64,000 nt of DNA, taken from assembly GCF_000507245.1 (NCBI RefSeq), contig NC_023035.1, positions 2,461,570 through 2,525,569 on the forward strand, in the 5' to 3' direction. Under the pieces are notes generated by a model. That model was not told the origin of the DNA. It made no database searches and saw only the letters and a list, made by a program, of their open reading frames with translations. Below are positions 8,495-16,831 of the stretch, piece after piece. The stretch is from Salinispira pacifica (GTDB lineage Bacteria; Spirochaetota; Spirochaetia; DSM-27196; Salinispiraceae). A program made the position numbers and the translations under genes. Each line of letters begins with the position of its first letter. Position 1 is the first letter of the stretch.

Positions 8495-9362
8495 GCTGCG
8501 GGAGATTACCATCCTTTCCGGAAAAGGAGGAGCGGGGAAAACATCCCTCAGCGCATCCCTTCTTCCATGGCTGGATTCGCCCGTCCTGGCGGACTGCGAT
8601 GTGGATGCACCTGATTTTGATATTCTTCTTTCACCGGAGCTTGAGGAAAGCCGGGATTTTCAGGGAGCGCAGAAAGCCCGCATTGACCCTGAGCACTGCA
8701 GCCAATGCGGAGTGTGCATGCAGCATTGCCGATTTGATGCCATTGATCATATTCAGGGAGTCCATTACGTAGATCCGCACAGCTGTGAAGGCTGCGGGGT
8801 CTGTGCATTTGTGTGTCCTCACAACGCAGTGGATCTGAAACCGGCTGTGGTGGGGACGGTGAACCGTTCCAAAACCCCCTACGGTACCCTGATTCACGGT
8901 AAGCTGATTCCCGGAGAGGAAGCTTCAGGCAAACTGGTGAGCGAGGTGAGAAAATCCGCCCGTGAGCTTGCCGTCGCACAAAACGCCGGACTGATTATCG
9001 TGGACGGTCCCCCGGGAATCGGCTGTCCTGCCATCTCCTCAATCACCGGCACCGATCACGTGGTGCTGGTTACCGAGCCCTCCCCTTCGGGTTTTCACGA
9101 CCTGAAGCGCCTGGCGGAAGTGGTGAGCCGCTTCGCCCTGCCCATGACCCTGGTAATTAACAAATGGGATCTGGATGCTCCCCTCGCAGAACAGATCCAA
9201 CGGTTTGCGGAAGAACAAAACATTCCGGTTTCCATGAAAATCCCCTTTCACAGAGGCATTGTGGATTCTATACTGCAGAGACACATTCCATCCCTGGGAA
9301 TGAAAGAAGAATACGAAGAATGGGGCATGGAACAATTGATCCATGCACTGAAGGAAGGCTGA
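8481..9362 (+). CDS. MinD-superfamily ATPase with inserted two-cluster ferredoxin domain (second copy)
   Basis: A 293-aa paralogue of the preceding gene with the same domain order: Walker A GKGGAGKTS, ferredoxin motifs CSQCGVCMQHC and CEGCGVCAFVC, then VDGPPGIGCPA. The ATG at 8481 is chosen because GAGGAG lies 6-11 nt upstream. An ATG at 8466 would lack one. The start lies 14 nt inside the upstream gene. The two copies probably work as a heterodimer, which is inferred from their constant pairing in this gene arrangement. Confidence 0.88.
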   Translation: MGQHRLREITILSGKGGAGKTSLSASLLPWLDSPVLADCDVDAPDFDILLSPELEESRDFQGAQKARIDPEHCSQCGVCMQHCRFDAIDHIQGVHYVDPHSCEGCGVCAFVCPHNAVDLKPAVVGTVNRSKTPYGTLIHGKLIPGEEASGKLVSEVRKSARELAVAQNAGLIIVDGPPGIGCPAISSITGTDHVVLVTEPSPSGFHDLKRLAEVVSRFALPMTLVINKWDLDAPLAEQIQRFAEEQNIPVSMKIPFHRGIVDSILQRHIPSLGMKEEYEEWGMEQLIHALKEG

Positions 9363-9659
9363 GTGCCGGGAAGAAGAAAGCGGAGGAACTGCCGCTCCCT
9401 TGAAGGGGGGAGGAATTTTAAGCCGTCGGGGGTTCCATCCTACTCGCTGGAACGAATATCACTTGATCTTGACGAGTTTGAAGCAGTCAGGCTCTGCGAC
9501 CACGAAGGGAAAAGTCAGATTGAAGCAGCCCGGATCATGGAAATTTCCCGGGGAACTGTTCAGCGCCTTCTGGAAAGCGGACGCTGGAAGATTACCGAAA
9601 TTCTTCTCCATAACCATGAGCTTGTCATACCGGAATCTCCCGGCGATGATGCGCAGTAA
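9363..9659 (+). CDS. UPF0251 (DUF134) DNA-binding protein
   Basis: A 98-aa protein starting with GTG immediately after the upstream stop codon. It has a basic N-terminus (PGRRKRRNC) and an FxAVRLCD region, and the helix-turn-helix SQIEAARIMEISRGTVQRLL is characteristic of UPF0251. Members accompany NifX/MinD-ferredoxin operons and are presumed transcription factors. As the only DNA-binding protein in the operon it is the best candidate ligand for the two GTGCATATGCAC operators upstream (inference). Confidence 0.85.
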   Translation: MPGRRKRRNCRSLEGGRNFKPSGVPSYSLERISLDLDEFEAVRLCDHEGKSQIEAARIMEISRGTVQRLLESGRWKITEILLHNHELVIPESPGDDAQ

Positions 9660-9754
9660 TATACGCCCCGGACTTGAACCCGGGCAGAGATGGCTCCCTG
9701 CATTCGCGTTTTCCCGGCAGTCGTTGCCGATGCAGTTGTTCTGAGCATTCTCAA

Positions 9755-9783
9755 TTGACTCCCTGGCATGTTTTGATGATATT
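9755..9783 (+). promoter_or_regulatory. Promoter giving a leaderless DUF2256 transcript
   Basis: TTGACT at 9755-9760, a 17-nt spacer and GATATT at 9778-9783. The ATG at 9790 begins after exactly 6 nt, where transcription should start. No Shine-Dalgarno sequence precedes the ATG. Confidence 0.55.
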
Positions 9784-9789
9784 TACCGC

Positions 9790-9939
9790 ATGCGGATCAG
9801 TGAACAGCAGAAGATCTGCCCGGTATGCGGTCGGCCTTTTTCAAACAGAAAGAGATGGGATTCAAGAGGGCAGTGGGAACAGATCAAATATTGCAGCGAT
9901 TCATGTCGAAGAAAACGAAAACACATAAAACAACAGTGA
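9790..9939 (+). CDS. DUF2256 zinc-ribbon peptide
   Basis: A 49-aa gene, too short for routine prediction. The sequence has CPVCGRPF at residues 10-17, a conserved Trp/Arg-rich centre (RKRW) and YCSDSCRR at 34-41, giving four cysteines in two pairs. This is the pattern of DUF2256, a short zinc-binding family often found with flavin- or photolyase-related genes. Molecular function is unknown. The stop TGA overlaps the ATG of the next gene (TGATG). A promoter sits so close that the mRNA is probably leaderless. Confidence 0.85.
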   Translation: MRISEQQKICPVCGRPFSNRKRWDSRGQWEQIKYCSDSCRRKRKHIKQQ

Positions 9940-10346
9940 TGCAGGACATTTTACGACTCAGCCGCGGGCAGGCAACTGTTTCCCGCCGGGGTTCCAGAGC
10001 TGTTCCCCACCGCCTGAATAAGAGCGAAATGCGGGAGTTTGAAAGGGCCGCAGAACGGGGCTATGCCGAATTCCCCTACCCCAGGCAGGCTCTGTTAAAT
10101 ACCTTCACTGAATTTCAGCATGCCCGGGAAAACACTGCCATTATTCACGAAAAGCAGAACCATGGCGATTACCTCCACTGGAATCCCCTGGTTACCGGTG
10201 ATGATAGCCCCGAGCCCCGGCTTCCCGCCGAGCTCCAGCCCTACCCTGCCCGGGTCACCATTCAGGGCTGGAAATTCGGCCCTATAGACAGGCAGACAGC
10301 ACGCTTACTCAGGGAGATACTATGCACATCAACCGGGAAGAAATAG
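9939..10346 (+). CDS. Conserved-looking hypothetical protein between DUF2256 and flavin reductase genes
   Basis: I do not recognise this 135-aa protein. It is soluble, with a basic N-terminal third (RGQATVSRRGSRAV), a central FPYPRQALLNTFTEFQHAR segment and a C-terminal WKFGPIDRQTARLLREIL helix. The start at 9939 overlaps the DUF2256 stop. The end overlaps the flavin reductase start by 25 nt, which argues that it is real and co-expressed. The reading frame stays open upstream to 9825, but that part is the out-of-frame DUF2256 gene. Confidence 0.65.
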   Translation: MQDILRLSRGQATVSRRGSRAVPHRLNKSEMREFERAAERGYAEFPYPRQALLNTFTEFQHARENTAIIHEKQNHGDYLHWNPLVTGDDSPEPRLPAELQPYPARVTIQGWKFGPIDRQTARLLREILCTSTGKK

Positions 10347-10957
10347 ATGGACTGGACCGGATATTCCGGCTGAATTTGATAAACTCGGTTACCGGAATCA
10401 AGCCGGCCAACCTGGTGGGTACACGCTCCCTGGATGGGCGTGAGAATCTGGCCATCATCAGTTCGGTGGTGCACATCGGCAGCAATCCGCCGCTTATCGG
10501 ATTCTTTGTCCGGCCCAGTCAACAGACCAGACGTCACAGCTATATCAACCTCCGGGAGACCGGAGTCTACAGCATCAACCATCTCCCCTCCACCATGTCC
10601 CGGCAGGGACACTGGACTTCTGCAAAATTCGGCAGGGAGGAGTCGGAGTTCGCATATTGCGGTTTTACTCCGGAGTATATTGAGGGATTCCCAGCCCCCC
10701 TGGTTCAGGAATCCCGTATCAAAATCGCCCTGGAATTCCGCCAGGCAATTCCCGTCAGCCTGAACGACACAACACTGGTGATCGGCGAGGTGATACACCT
10801 GCTTGCGGACGATGAACTGATCGGCTCGCAGGGGGCTTTGGATCTGGAACAAAGCGGGTCCGCCGGGATCTCCGGAGTGAGCGGATATTATGTACTGAAC
10901 AAAACCGCAGAATATCCCTACGCCCGCCGTGAGGAACTCCCGGATACCTGGAAGTAA
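10322..10957 (+). CDS. Flavin reductase-like domain protein (FMN-binding)
   Basis: A 211-aa protein of the flavin reductase/flavoredoxin family, a split-barrel fold binding FMN or FAD. It contains NLINSVTGIKPANLVGT, a serine-rich AIISSVVHIGSNPPLIGFFV strand pair and YSINHLPS, all typical of these proteins. Family members reduce flavin with NAD(P)H or accept electrons as flavoredoxins. The translational overlap with the upstream hypothetical gene and DUF2256 suggests one functional unit, perhaps involved in a flavin-dependent repair or photoreception process. That link is an inference from family habits only. Confidence 0.8.
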   Translation: MHINREEIDGLDRIFRLNLINSVTGIKPANLVGTRSLDGRENLAIISSVVHIGSNPPLIGFFVRPSQQTRRHSYINLRETGVYSINHLPSTMSRQGHWTSAKFGREESEFAYCGFTPEYIEGFPAPLVQESRIKIALEFRQAIPVSLNDTTLVIGEVIHLLADDELIGSQGALDLEQSGSAGISGVSGYYVLNKTAEYPYARREELPDTWK

Positions 10958-11003
10958 AGAAGGCGTTTTCCGGAAGAATGCCGCCGTATTTTCCTCAGCT
11001 CAA

Positions 11004-11031
11004 TTGATTTATCCGTTCCCTGCGATATAGT
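11004..11031 (+). promoter_or_regulatory. Candidate promoter of the repeat-lipoprotein operon
   Basis: TTGATT at 11004-11009 and TATAGT at 11026-11031 with a 16-nt spacer. The predicted leader is about 75 nt, ending in a GAGGCGG ribosome-binding site before 11114. Confidence 0.45.
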
Positions 11032-11113
11032 AGTTCTAGGGATAAAAGACGTAACGGATGGGTGCTCTAATTGATATCACCAGCCGTACAGCCTATACTT
11101 AATCCTGAGGCGG

Positions 11114-11797
11114 ATGAATATGATCAAAAGAATCATCATACTCTCCCTCGTATCAGTTCTCCTGATTACATCGTGCAGCATCTTCGGTCTTAAAACTATT
11201 TCATGGGAATTCGACGAGGAACAGTTCCTTCAGTTTTCCACCAATAAAAAGATCCTTCAGGGTCGTCTGGTATACAGCCCCGATCCGGATGCGGGAAGCG
11301 ACAGCTTCAGCACATATACCATCAGCGCAAAGAAAATGAGCGGCGATATTTCCGCCGGGTTCGGCATGTATTTTGATGATCAGGGTGAAGAGAACTTTTA
11401 CCTCTTTCTAATCAGCATGGACGGAGCATATGCCTTTCTGAAATACGGCGACGGGATCCCGGAAGAGATTATTCCCTGGACCCACAGCACTGCAGTGAAC
11501 ACCGGTGCAGGTGAAGCCAATGAATTGAGGGTCCAGCGGCCGACGGCATCGGCATTTGAGTTCTATATAAATGACGTTCAGGTGAACACCATCAGTGATG
11601 AAAGCTACAGCGGCGGTTCAAGAGGCTTCGCCCTTGTTGTGGGAGAAGGGGAAGATTTCCCGGATACCCCGGCGGATGTCCGATTCAGCTCCCCCACTCT
11701 CACAGCCCCCAGCGTAATCAATATCTCAACCCCGGTTCAGCCCCTGCAGTTATCATCCCCGGTAGACCGGGCCAGGGAGTATGACAATGAAGATTAA
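11114..11797 (+). CDS. Lipoprotein with a concanavalin-like sugar-binding-type domain
   Basis: A 227-aa predicted lipoprotein. A basic start is followed by a hydrophobic segment and the lipobox ITSC (Cys21), so it should be anchored in a membrane outside the cytoplasm. The mature part, with GFGMYFDDQGEENFYLFLIS followed by an ELRVQRP and FEFYINDVQV stretch, resembles the jelly-roll domains found in keto-disaccharide hydrolase-like and LamG-like proteins. This is a fold-level resemblance; no catalytic function is claimed. It overlaps the next gene, so a joint surface role is likely. Confidence 0.65.
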   Translation: MNMIKRIIILSLVSVLLITSCSIFGLKTISWEFDEEQFLQFSTNKKILQGRLVYSPDPDAGSDSFSTYTISAKKMSGDISAGFGMYFDDQGEENFYLFLISMDGAYAFLKYGDGIPEEIIPWTHSTAVNTGAGEANELRVQRPTASAFEFYINDVQVNTISDESYSGGSRGFALVVGEGEDFPDTPADVRFSSPTLTAPSVINISTPVQPLQLSSPVDRAREYDNED

Positions 11798-13247
11798 TTA
11801 CCCCAAGGATTTTCAGAATAAAATTGAAGAGTTAAAGCACCAGTCTTCACTGCTGATGCACAGCATGGAGGACGGAAGTTTTTACCGCCTCAGTATCGCC
11901 CGGCGAAGAGAGCAGATCAACCGGGTAAAGGGGCTCTACAACGGACTGCTGGGACACATGAAAATGCCGGAGCTCAAAGGCATGCTCCTGGCCACCGCCC
12001 TGCTTCTTTCGTCAACGGGCTGTGATCTCATAAACCTCAACCACGGCCAGTCCCCTGACAGGGTTTCAAACAACAATCCCCCGGATGTTCCCACACTCGC
12101 CCACAGATCCCAGATCACATCAAGCATATTTTCTTTTGATGCATCAGCAGCCACAGATCCAGACGGTGATGCCCTTGAGTTCAGCTGGAATTTCACCGGT
12201 CAGAACAGCGGAGCCACCTACAATTCTTCAACCGCAGCAGGCAGCGTGGACCTCAGCGAAAACGACATTTTCGATGTCACCCTCACTGTGAAGGATGAAA
12301 ACGGTGCAGCAAACATTCAGTCGGCACAGTTCCGGCATCTGGCACCGGCTTTTACCGGAAGCGACGGTGCCGCTACATTCGGCGATCTGGCCGCCATCTC
12401 CACAGAACCCACGTTTACCTTTACAGATATCGACAATGACGGGGATCTGGACATGTTTTCCATCGAATCAACAAACTACAGCAGTATTTCCGGTAATGAT
12501 TTCTATTTTCATCAGAATACCGGAACTGCAGCAGCCCCGAATTTCGCCGCTCCCATACTTGCAAACAGCGCTCCGTACAATATCACCACCGCAAATCCCA
12601 TGGTGAACACTGCGGGACTTACCTTCGCAGACATGGACGGCGATGGCGATGTGGATATGCTTCACAGCGAAGATGCCACCGTCTTACTCACCACCAACGG
12701 CGGAACCGCCGACGCCCCAGATTTCTTTCCGGGAAGAAGCTCATTGACCAACTTTACTCCCAGTGCCGGGACTGAAAAAAGCGTAGCTGCGGCAGATCTG
12801 GACAATGACGGTGACCAGGATCTGCTCCTGGGGCTGGATACCGGATATTTGCAGCTGCATATCAACCAGGGTACTCCCGAAGTCCATGACTTTGGTAACG
12901 TGACTCCTGGGAATATGCTGGACTCCAGTATGGCCACCATCGATCTGGGTACCGGTGTTGTCGTTCAGCTTGCCGACCTTGACCGGGACGGAGACTTTGA
13001 TATTTTTGCCGGCAATAATGCAGGAACCCTGTACTTCCTTGAAAATACCGGCGACCCTTCCAATCCGGTGTTCGCCCCTCCGGTGAGTAACGGTTTCGGT
13101 TTAACCCAGGCCTACTCCGGTCCGATAATACCTGCAACCGCCGATATTGACGGCGATGGCGACCGGGATCTAATTTCAGTTACTTACCGGAATTATTCAC
13201 CCTATTACGATGCCTACATACAATTCTTCGAAAACACCGAGTTCTGA
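11787..13247 (+). CDS. DxDGDxD-repeat (FG-GAP/VCBS-like) lipoprotein with a cytosolic N-terminal extension
   Basis: A 486-aa protein with an unusual start. About 60 polar residues rich in Lys, Arg and Glu (IEELKHQSSLLMHSMEDGS then RRREQINRVKGLYNGLLGH) precede a hydrophobic segment ending in the lipobox STGC. The exported part has a PKD-like domain, with TDPDGDALEFSWNF and VTLTVKDENGA. It then has five acidic repeats of DxDxDGDxD type (DIDNDGDLD, DMDGDGDVD, DLDNDGDQD, DLDRDGDFD, DIDGDGDRD), expected to bind calcium in a beta-propeller. AGGGAG upstream of 11787 favours this ATG over 11781. An ATG at 11958 would give a normal lipoprotein signal. It overlaps both neighbours. Confidence 0.7.
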   Translation: MKINYPKDFQNKIEELKHQSSLLMHSMEDGSFYRLSIARRREQINRVKGLYNGLLGHMKMPELKGMLLATALLLSSTGCDLINLNHGQSPDRVSNNNPPDVPTLAHRSQITSSIFSFDASAATDPDGDALEFSWNFTGQNSGATYNSSTAAGSVDLSENDIFDVTLTVKDENGAANIQSAQFRHLAPAFTGSDGAATFGDLAAISTEPTFTFTDIDNDGDLDMFSIESTNYSSISGNDFYFHQNTGTAAAPNFAAPILANSAPYNITTANPMVNTAGLTFADMDGDGDVDMLHSEDATVLLTTNGGTADAPDFFPGRSSLTNFTPSAGTEKSVAAADLDNDGDQDLLLGLDTGYLQLHINQGTPEVHDFGNVTPGNMLDSSMATIDLGTGVVVQLADLDRDGDFDIFAGNNAGTLYFLENTGDPSNPVFAPPVSNGFGLTQAYSGPIIPATADIDGDGDRDLISVTYRNYSPYYDAYIQFFENTEF

Positions 13248-14314
13248 TGGCGTATACAACACAGCCTCCCGCTCCATTCACCTGCAGCTACTCGCCCAAT
13301 ATTCCGGAGTTTTTCAATCAGGCCGGCTGCACCCTGGTTATTTCCACATATCAGGCGGGGAAGGTAATTTTCCTCTCCGCACTGAACGATGAGCGGTTGG
13401 TTCAGCTCCCCAGGAATTTTACCGGGGCCATGGCACTGGGACTGAAGGACAATCATCTTGCGGTCTCCGAGGGCGGCAGGGTGGTGGTGCTGAAGAGTGA
13501 TCAGGGTCTTGCGGCGGGGTACCCGCGTCAGCCCGGAGTGTACGAGACTCTTTTTGTGCCCCGTAATATCTATTTCACCGGACAAATCAACCTTCATGCC
13601 CTGGAATGGGGGGAAGACGGGCTGTACGGCATGAACACCCAGTTTTCCTGCATCTGCACCATCGATGACGAGTACTCGTTCACACCCTTTTGGACGCCTC
13701 CTAATATCTCCAGACTCGTTCCCGAGGACCGTTGTCATCTCAACGGCATGGCCATGGAAAACGGCCGCCCGGCCTTTGCCACCGCCTTCAATACCGGCGA
13801 TTCAAAACGCTCCTGGAAGGAGGGCCTGCCCGGCGGGGGCGTCCTGTTTCATGTTGATTCAGGGGAAGTGCTGCTTGAAGATCTTCAGATGCCCCACACA
13901 CCCAGACTGTGGGACGGAAAGCTCTATATGCTGCTATCGGCCACCGGCGAACTGATCTGTGCAGACCCGGAGACCCGCAGCTACGATGTGGTGAGAAAAA
14001 TCGGAGGCTTTGTACGGGGAATGGCAAAATTCGGGGATTTTGTGTTCATAGCCTACTCGCGGCTGCGGCAGAACTCTTCGGTATTCGCCCGGCTGGATAT
14101 CGACCGGGAGCACAGCCGTGCGGGAGTGGATATTATCCACCTGCCCACCGCTGCCAAGGTGGGCGAAATCCGCTATGAAAGTTCGGTGGATGAAATTTTC
14201 GACCTGCTGATAATCCCGGACACCCGAAGGGCCGGCATTATCAACGGCGACAGCGAACTGGCCAACAAGTATGTACTCACTGACAGCACCAGTTACTGGG
14301 TTGAAACCAAATAA
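13247..14314 (+). CDS. TIGR03032-family conserved hypothetical protein (beta-propeller-like)
   Basis: A 355-aa protein recognisable as TIGR03032 by its N-terminal VISTYQAGKVIFLSA, the central VPRNIYFTGQINLHALEWG, and CHLNGMAMENGRPAFATAFN followed by WKEGLPGGGVLFHVDSGEV. No signal peptide or membrane segment is visible. The biochemical role is unknown. Its repeated short beta-strand pattern suggests a propeller. It is translationally coupled (TGATG) to the repeat lipoprotein upstream. I recall such genes often lying near calcium-repeat surface proteins, so a role in their modification or export is possible. Confidence 0.75.
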   Translation: MAYTTQPPAPFTCSYSPNIPEFFNQAGCTLVISTYQAGKVIFLSALNDERLVQLPRNFTGAMALGLKDNHLAVSEGGRVVVLKSDQGLAAGYPRQPGVYETLFVPRNIYFTGQINLHALEWGEDGLYGMNTQFSCICTIDDEYSFTPFWTPPNISRLVPEDRCHLNGMAMENGRPAFATAFNTGDSKRSWKEGLPGGGVLFHVDSGEVLLEDLQMPHTPRLWDGKLYMLLSATGELICADPETRSYDVVRKIGGFVRGMAKFGDFVFIAYSRLRQNSSVFARLDIDREHSRAGVDIIHLPTAAKVGEIRYESSVDEIFDLLIIPDTRRAGIINGDSELANKYVLTDSTSYWVETK

Positions 14315-14326
14315 CGCATCCTTTGC

Positions 14327-14776
14327 TCAGGCGTTTTCAGCAGCAGCCTTCACATCCTGCAGATCCTTCCGGAATGCAGCTGAGGTGTCTTTCCGGATTT
14401 TGCCGCCAAGCAGTGCACTCATCAGTTTGGACATGAAATTCACCGGTGTGGCTGTGAATTCGATGCCAAGATCGCTGTGCTCCTTGTGGGCATGAATTGT
14501 CCAGCGGGACACATACACGGTGCCGTTGCTTTCCGCTCTGGTATTGATATACAGCGGCTTTTTTGCATCGGTAATCCACATAACTTCTTCTGCGGTTTTA
14601 CCGTTGAATTTTCGCGTTTCTTTCCATTTCAGGCCCACACCGTCTTGAGAACCCTGTTCCAATACTTCTATACCTTCCACAGCAGAGATCACCTCATGCT
14701 TTTTTTCTATGTGTGAAATGATTTCCCAGACTTTTTCCGCTTGTGCTTGTATGCGCACACTAACTGATAACTGCAT
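14327..14776 (-). CDS. SRPBCC/polyketide cyclase-like lipid-binding domain protein
   Basis: A 149-aa protein with a START/Bet v1-like pattern: an N-terminal strand (QLSVSVRIQAQAEKVWEIIS), a helix, then WKETRKFNGKTAEEVMWI and a long C-terminal amphipathic helix. SRPBCC proteins have a deep hydrophobic cavity and bind or convert lipids, polyketides or other ligands. The ligand here is unknown. The ATG at 14776 is preferred because AAGGAGG lies 4 nt upstream; another ATG overlaps at 14780 in a different frame. It converges on the TIGR03032 gene with 12 bp between them. Confidence 0.7.
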   Translation of the reverse strand: MQLSVSVRIQAQAEKVWEIISHIEKKHEVISAVEGIEVLEQGSQDGVGLKWKETRKFNGKTAEEVMWITDAKKPLYINTRAESNGTVYVSRWTIHAHKEHSDLGIEFTATPVNFMSKLMSALLGGKIRKDTSAAFRKDLQDVKAAAENA

Positions 14777-14955
14777 GCATCCTCCTTCAGGATCTGCCGG
14801 TCCGCAAATTCGATCTGTCTTCAACGAACCTGTGAGAGTATAGGGTATAACGAATCTTTGTACTTCCGTCTGCCCACCATAATTATGATATTTTTGCAGT
14901 CCCGGGTCAAAAACTCCGGGGTTCAGCCCTCTCTAACGCCTTCGAACCGCGATTC

Positions 14956-14984
14956 TTGCATTCCCGGTTCGGGTTTTCTATGCT
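14956..14984 (+). promoter_or_regulatory. Promoter giving a near-leaderless AidB-like transcript
   Basis: TTGCAT at 14956-14961, 17-nt spacer, TATGCT at 14979-14984, then 7 nt to the ATG at 14992. It supports 14992 rather than the in-frame ATG at 14980, which lies inside the -10 box. No Shine-Dalgarno sequence is present. Confidence 0.5.
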
Positions 14985-14991
14985 GATACAT

Positions 14992-16758
14992 ATGAGTAAA
15001 GCTTCCTCCACGTCATCAAAATCTGAAAAAACGGATACCACCTCAGCCCCCGCCGGCGAGACTCACAGGGTATTTAATCAACCCGGTCCCCTGGATCCCT
15101 ACAATGCATACCGTGCGGACACTCCACTTCAGGAGTGGGTGCAGCGCTTCTCAGCCCGGTGGTTTGAGGGAGAACTTCATGACTACGGGGCCAGAGTCGG
15201 CGGCGATCTGGTGCAGGCCGGTTTTCATGCAAACAGCAATCCGCCGGTGTTTCACTCCCATGACAGGTTCGGGCACAGAATCGATGAGGTAAGGTATCAT
15301 GATTCATACCATGAGCTGATGAAGACGGCGATCGAAGCCATGCATCCCGCTCTGCCCTGGGCAAAGCCCCAACCGGGGTCCCATGTGGCCCGGGCCGCTC
15401 TGGCCTACCTTCACACCCAGGCCGATCCAGGTTCCGGCTGCCCCTTGACCATGACCTTCGCCTCGGTGCCCGCATTAAAACATCAGCCGGATATCGCGTC
15501 CCTCTGGCTCCCGAAAATCACTGCCCCTCATTACAACCCGGATAACATCCCCTATTTCGAAAAGAGCGGGGTAACCATCGGTATGGCCATGACGGAAAAA
15601 CAGGGGGGAAGCGACGTTCAGGCCAACACCACCACCGCCCGTCCCCTGGGGGGTGAAGGAGGCGGAAAGGAGTACGCCGTTACCGGTCATAAGTGGTTCT
15701 GCAGCGCTCCCATGTGCGATGCCTTCATGGTGCTGGCTCACACCCCGGCATCCCGGGAATCCGGGAGCGCCGGTTCAGGTCGGGGCACTCTCTCCTGTTT
15801 TCTCATGCCCCGCTGGAAGCCAGACGGAAGCAAAAACTCAATGTTTTTCCAGCGAATCAAGAACAAGATGGGGAATGTCTCCAATGCTTCCGGCGAAGTG
15901 GAATTCCGGGACGCCTTTGCCTGGATGATCGGCGAACCGGGACGGGGGGTGCCCACCATCATCCAGATGGTATCCATGACCCGCTTCGACTGCATGATCG
16001 GTTCTGCGGCCATTATGCGGCAGGCCCTCTCCCAGGCGTTTCATCATACCGCAGGTCGGAACGCCTTCGGCAGAAATCTCCACCAACAGCCTCTCATGCG
16101 GAACGTACTGGCGGATCTTGCAGTTGAAAGCGAAGCGGCGCTGGCCGTCACCATGCGCTGCGCCCACAGCCTGGACCTGCAGCAGTCGGGAGAGATGTCC
16201 CCCCGGGAGAAAAAGTACGCCCGGCTGGCCACAGCCCTGGGCAAGTACTGGATCTGTAAACGCAGCGCCGGCTTCACGGCGGAATGCATGGAGAGCATCG
16301 GCGGCGTCGGCGTGGTTGAAGATAACATGCTTCCCCGTCTCTACCGGGAAAGTCCGGTCAATGCCATATGGGAGGGCAGCGGCAACATACAGTGTCTGGA
16401 TGTACTCAGGGCGATCGACCGTGATCCTGAAGTACTTGCCGTATTTCTCGGAGAACTGAAACATCCGATAGGGTATTCGGCAGGTTTTGACAGCTTTCTC
16501 AGAGAACTTGAAGAGGAGTTTTCAACTGCGGCAAATACAAAGAGGGAGACGCTGGAACTGAAAGCCCGGTATTTGACGGAGAAACTGGTTCTGGCCTGGC
16601 AGGCTTCCACCCTGATCCAGTACGGAGATCCACATGTGGCCGAAGCCTTTGTTGAGTCCCGGATTCACCGGACGCCCATGCAGCAATACGGAACCCTGCC
16701 TGGGCATATTGAGCTCCAGCCCATCCTGGACAGGGTGCTGAACCGTGATCAGCCTTAA
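14992..16758 (+). CDS. Acyl-CoA dehydrogenase family protein, AidB-like
   Basis: A 588-aa FAD-dependent acyl-CoA dehydrogenase homologue, longer than typical beta-oxidation enzymes (about 380 aa) and matching the AidB branch. It begins with the AidB-like HRVFNQPGPLDPYNAY and has the middle-domain MAMTEKQGGSDVQANTT. The C-terminal domain carries the AFHHTAGRNAFGRNLHQQPL pattern, then CMESIGGVGVVEDN and AIWEGSGNIQCLDVLRA. AidB is induced during the adaptive response to alkylating agents and binds DNA and FAD; whether this homologue does so is not evident. No alkylation-repair gene is adjacent. Confidence 0.85.
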   Translation: MSKASSTSSKSEKTDTTSAPAGETHRVFNQPGPLDPYNAYRADTPLQEWVQRFSARWFEGELHDYGARVGGDLVQAGFHANSNPPVFHSHDRFGHRIDEVRYHDSYHELMKTAIEAMHPALPWAKPQPGSHVARAALAYLHTQADPGSGCPLTMTFASVPALKHQPDIASLWLPKITAPHYNPDNIPYFEKSGVTIGMAMTEKQGGSDVQANTTTARPLGGEGGGKEYAVTGHKWFCSAPMCDAFMVLAHTPASRESGSAGSGRGTLSCFLMPRWKPDGSKNSMFFQRIKNKMGNVSNASGEVEFRDAFAWMIGEPGRGVPTIIQMVSMTRFDCMIGSAAIMRQALSQAFHHTAGRNAFGRNLHQQPLMRNVLADLAVESEAALAVTMRCAHSLDLQQSGEMSPREKKYARLATALGKYWICKRSAGFTAECMESIGGVGVVEDNMLPRLYRESPVNAIWEGSGNIQCLDVLRAIDRDPEVLAVFLGELKHPIGYSAGFDSFLRELEEEFSTAANTKRETLELKARYLTEKLVLAWQASTLIQYGDPHVAEAFVESRIHRTPMQQYGTLPGHIELQPILDRVLNRDQP

Positions 16759-16784
16759 AGCGGCGGGAAAGGATCCGGAAATAC

Positions 16785-16808
16785 CCGGCAGGGTATTGTG
16801 TCTGCCGG
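16785..16808. terminator. Hairpin between convergent genes (candidate bidirectional terminator)
   Basis: A perfect 7-bp GC-rich stem, CCGGCAG paired with CTGCCGG around a 10-nt loop. It lies between the converging AidB-like and PilZ genes. There is no strong T-run on either side, so an intrinsic terminator is only probable. Confidence 0.45.
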
Positions 16809-16831
16809 CGCAGCAGAAGCTTCGGCGGCGC

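Noticed and set aside
7302-9659. Nitrogen fixation locus
   Set aside because: The NifX-like and MinD-ferredoxin genes occur widely without nitrogenase, and no nif structural or assembly genes are in the window.
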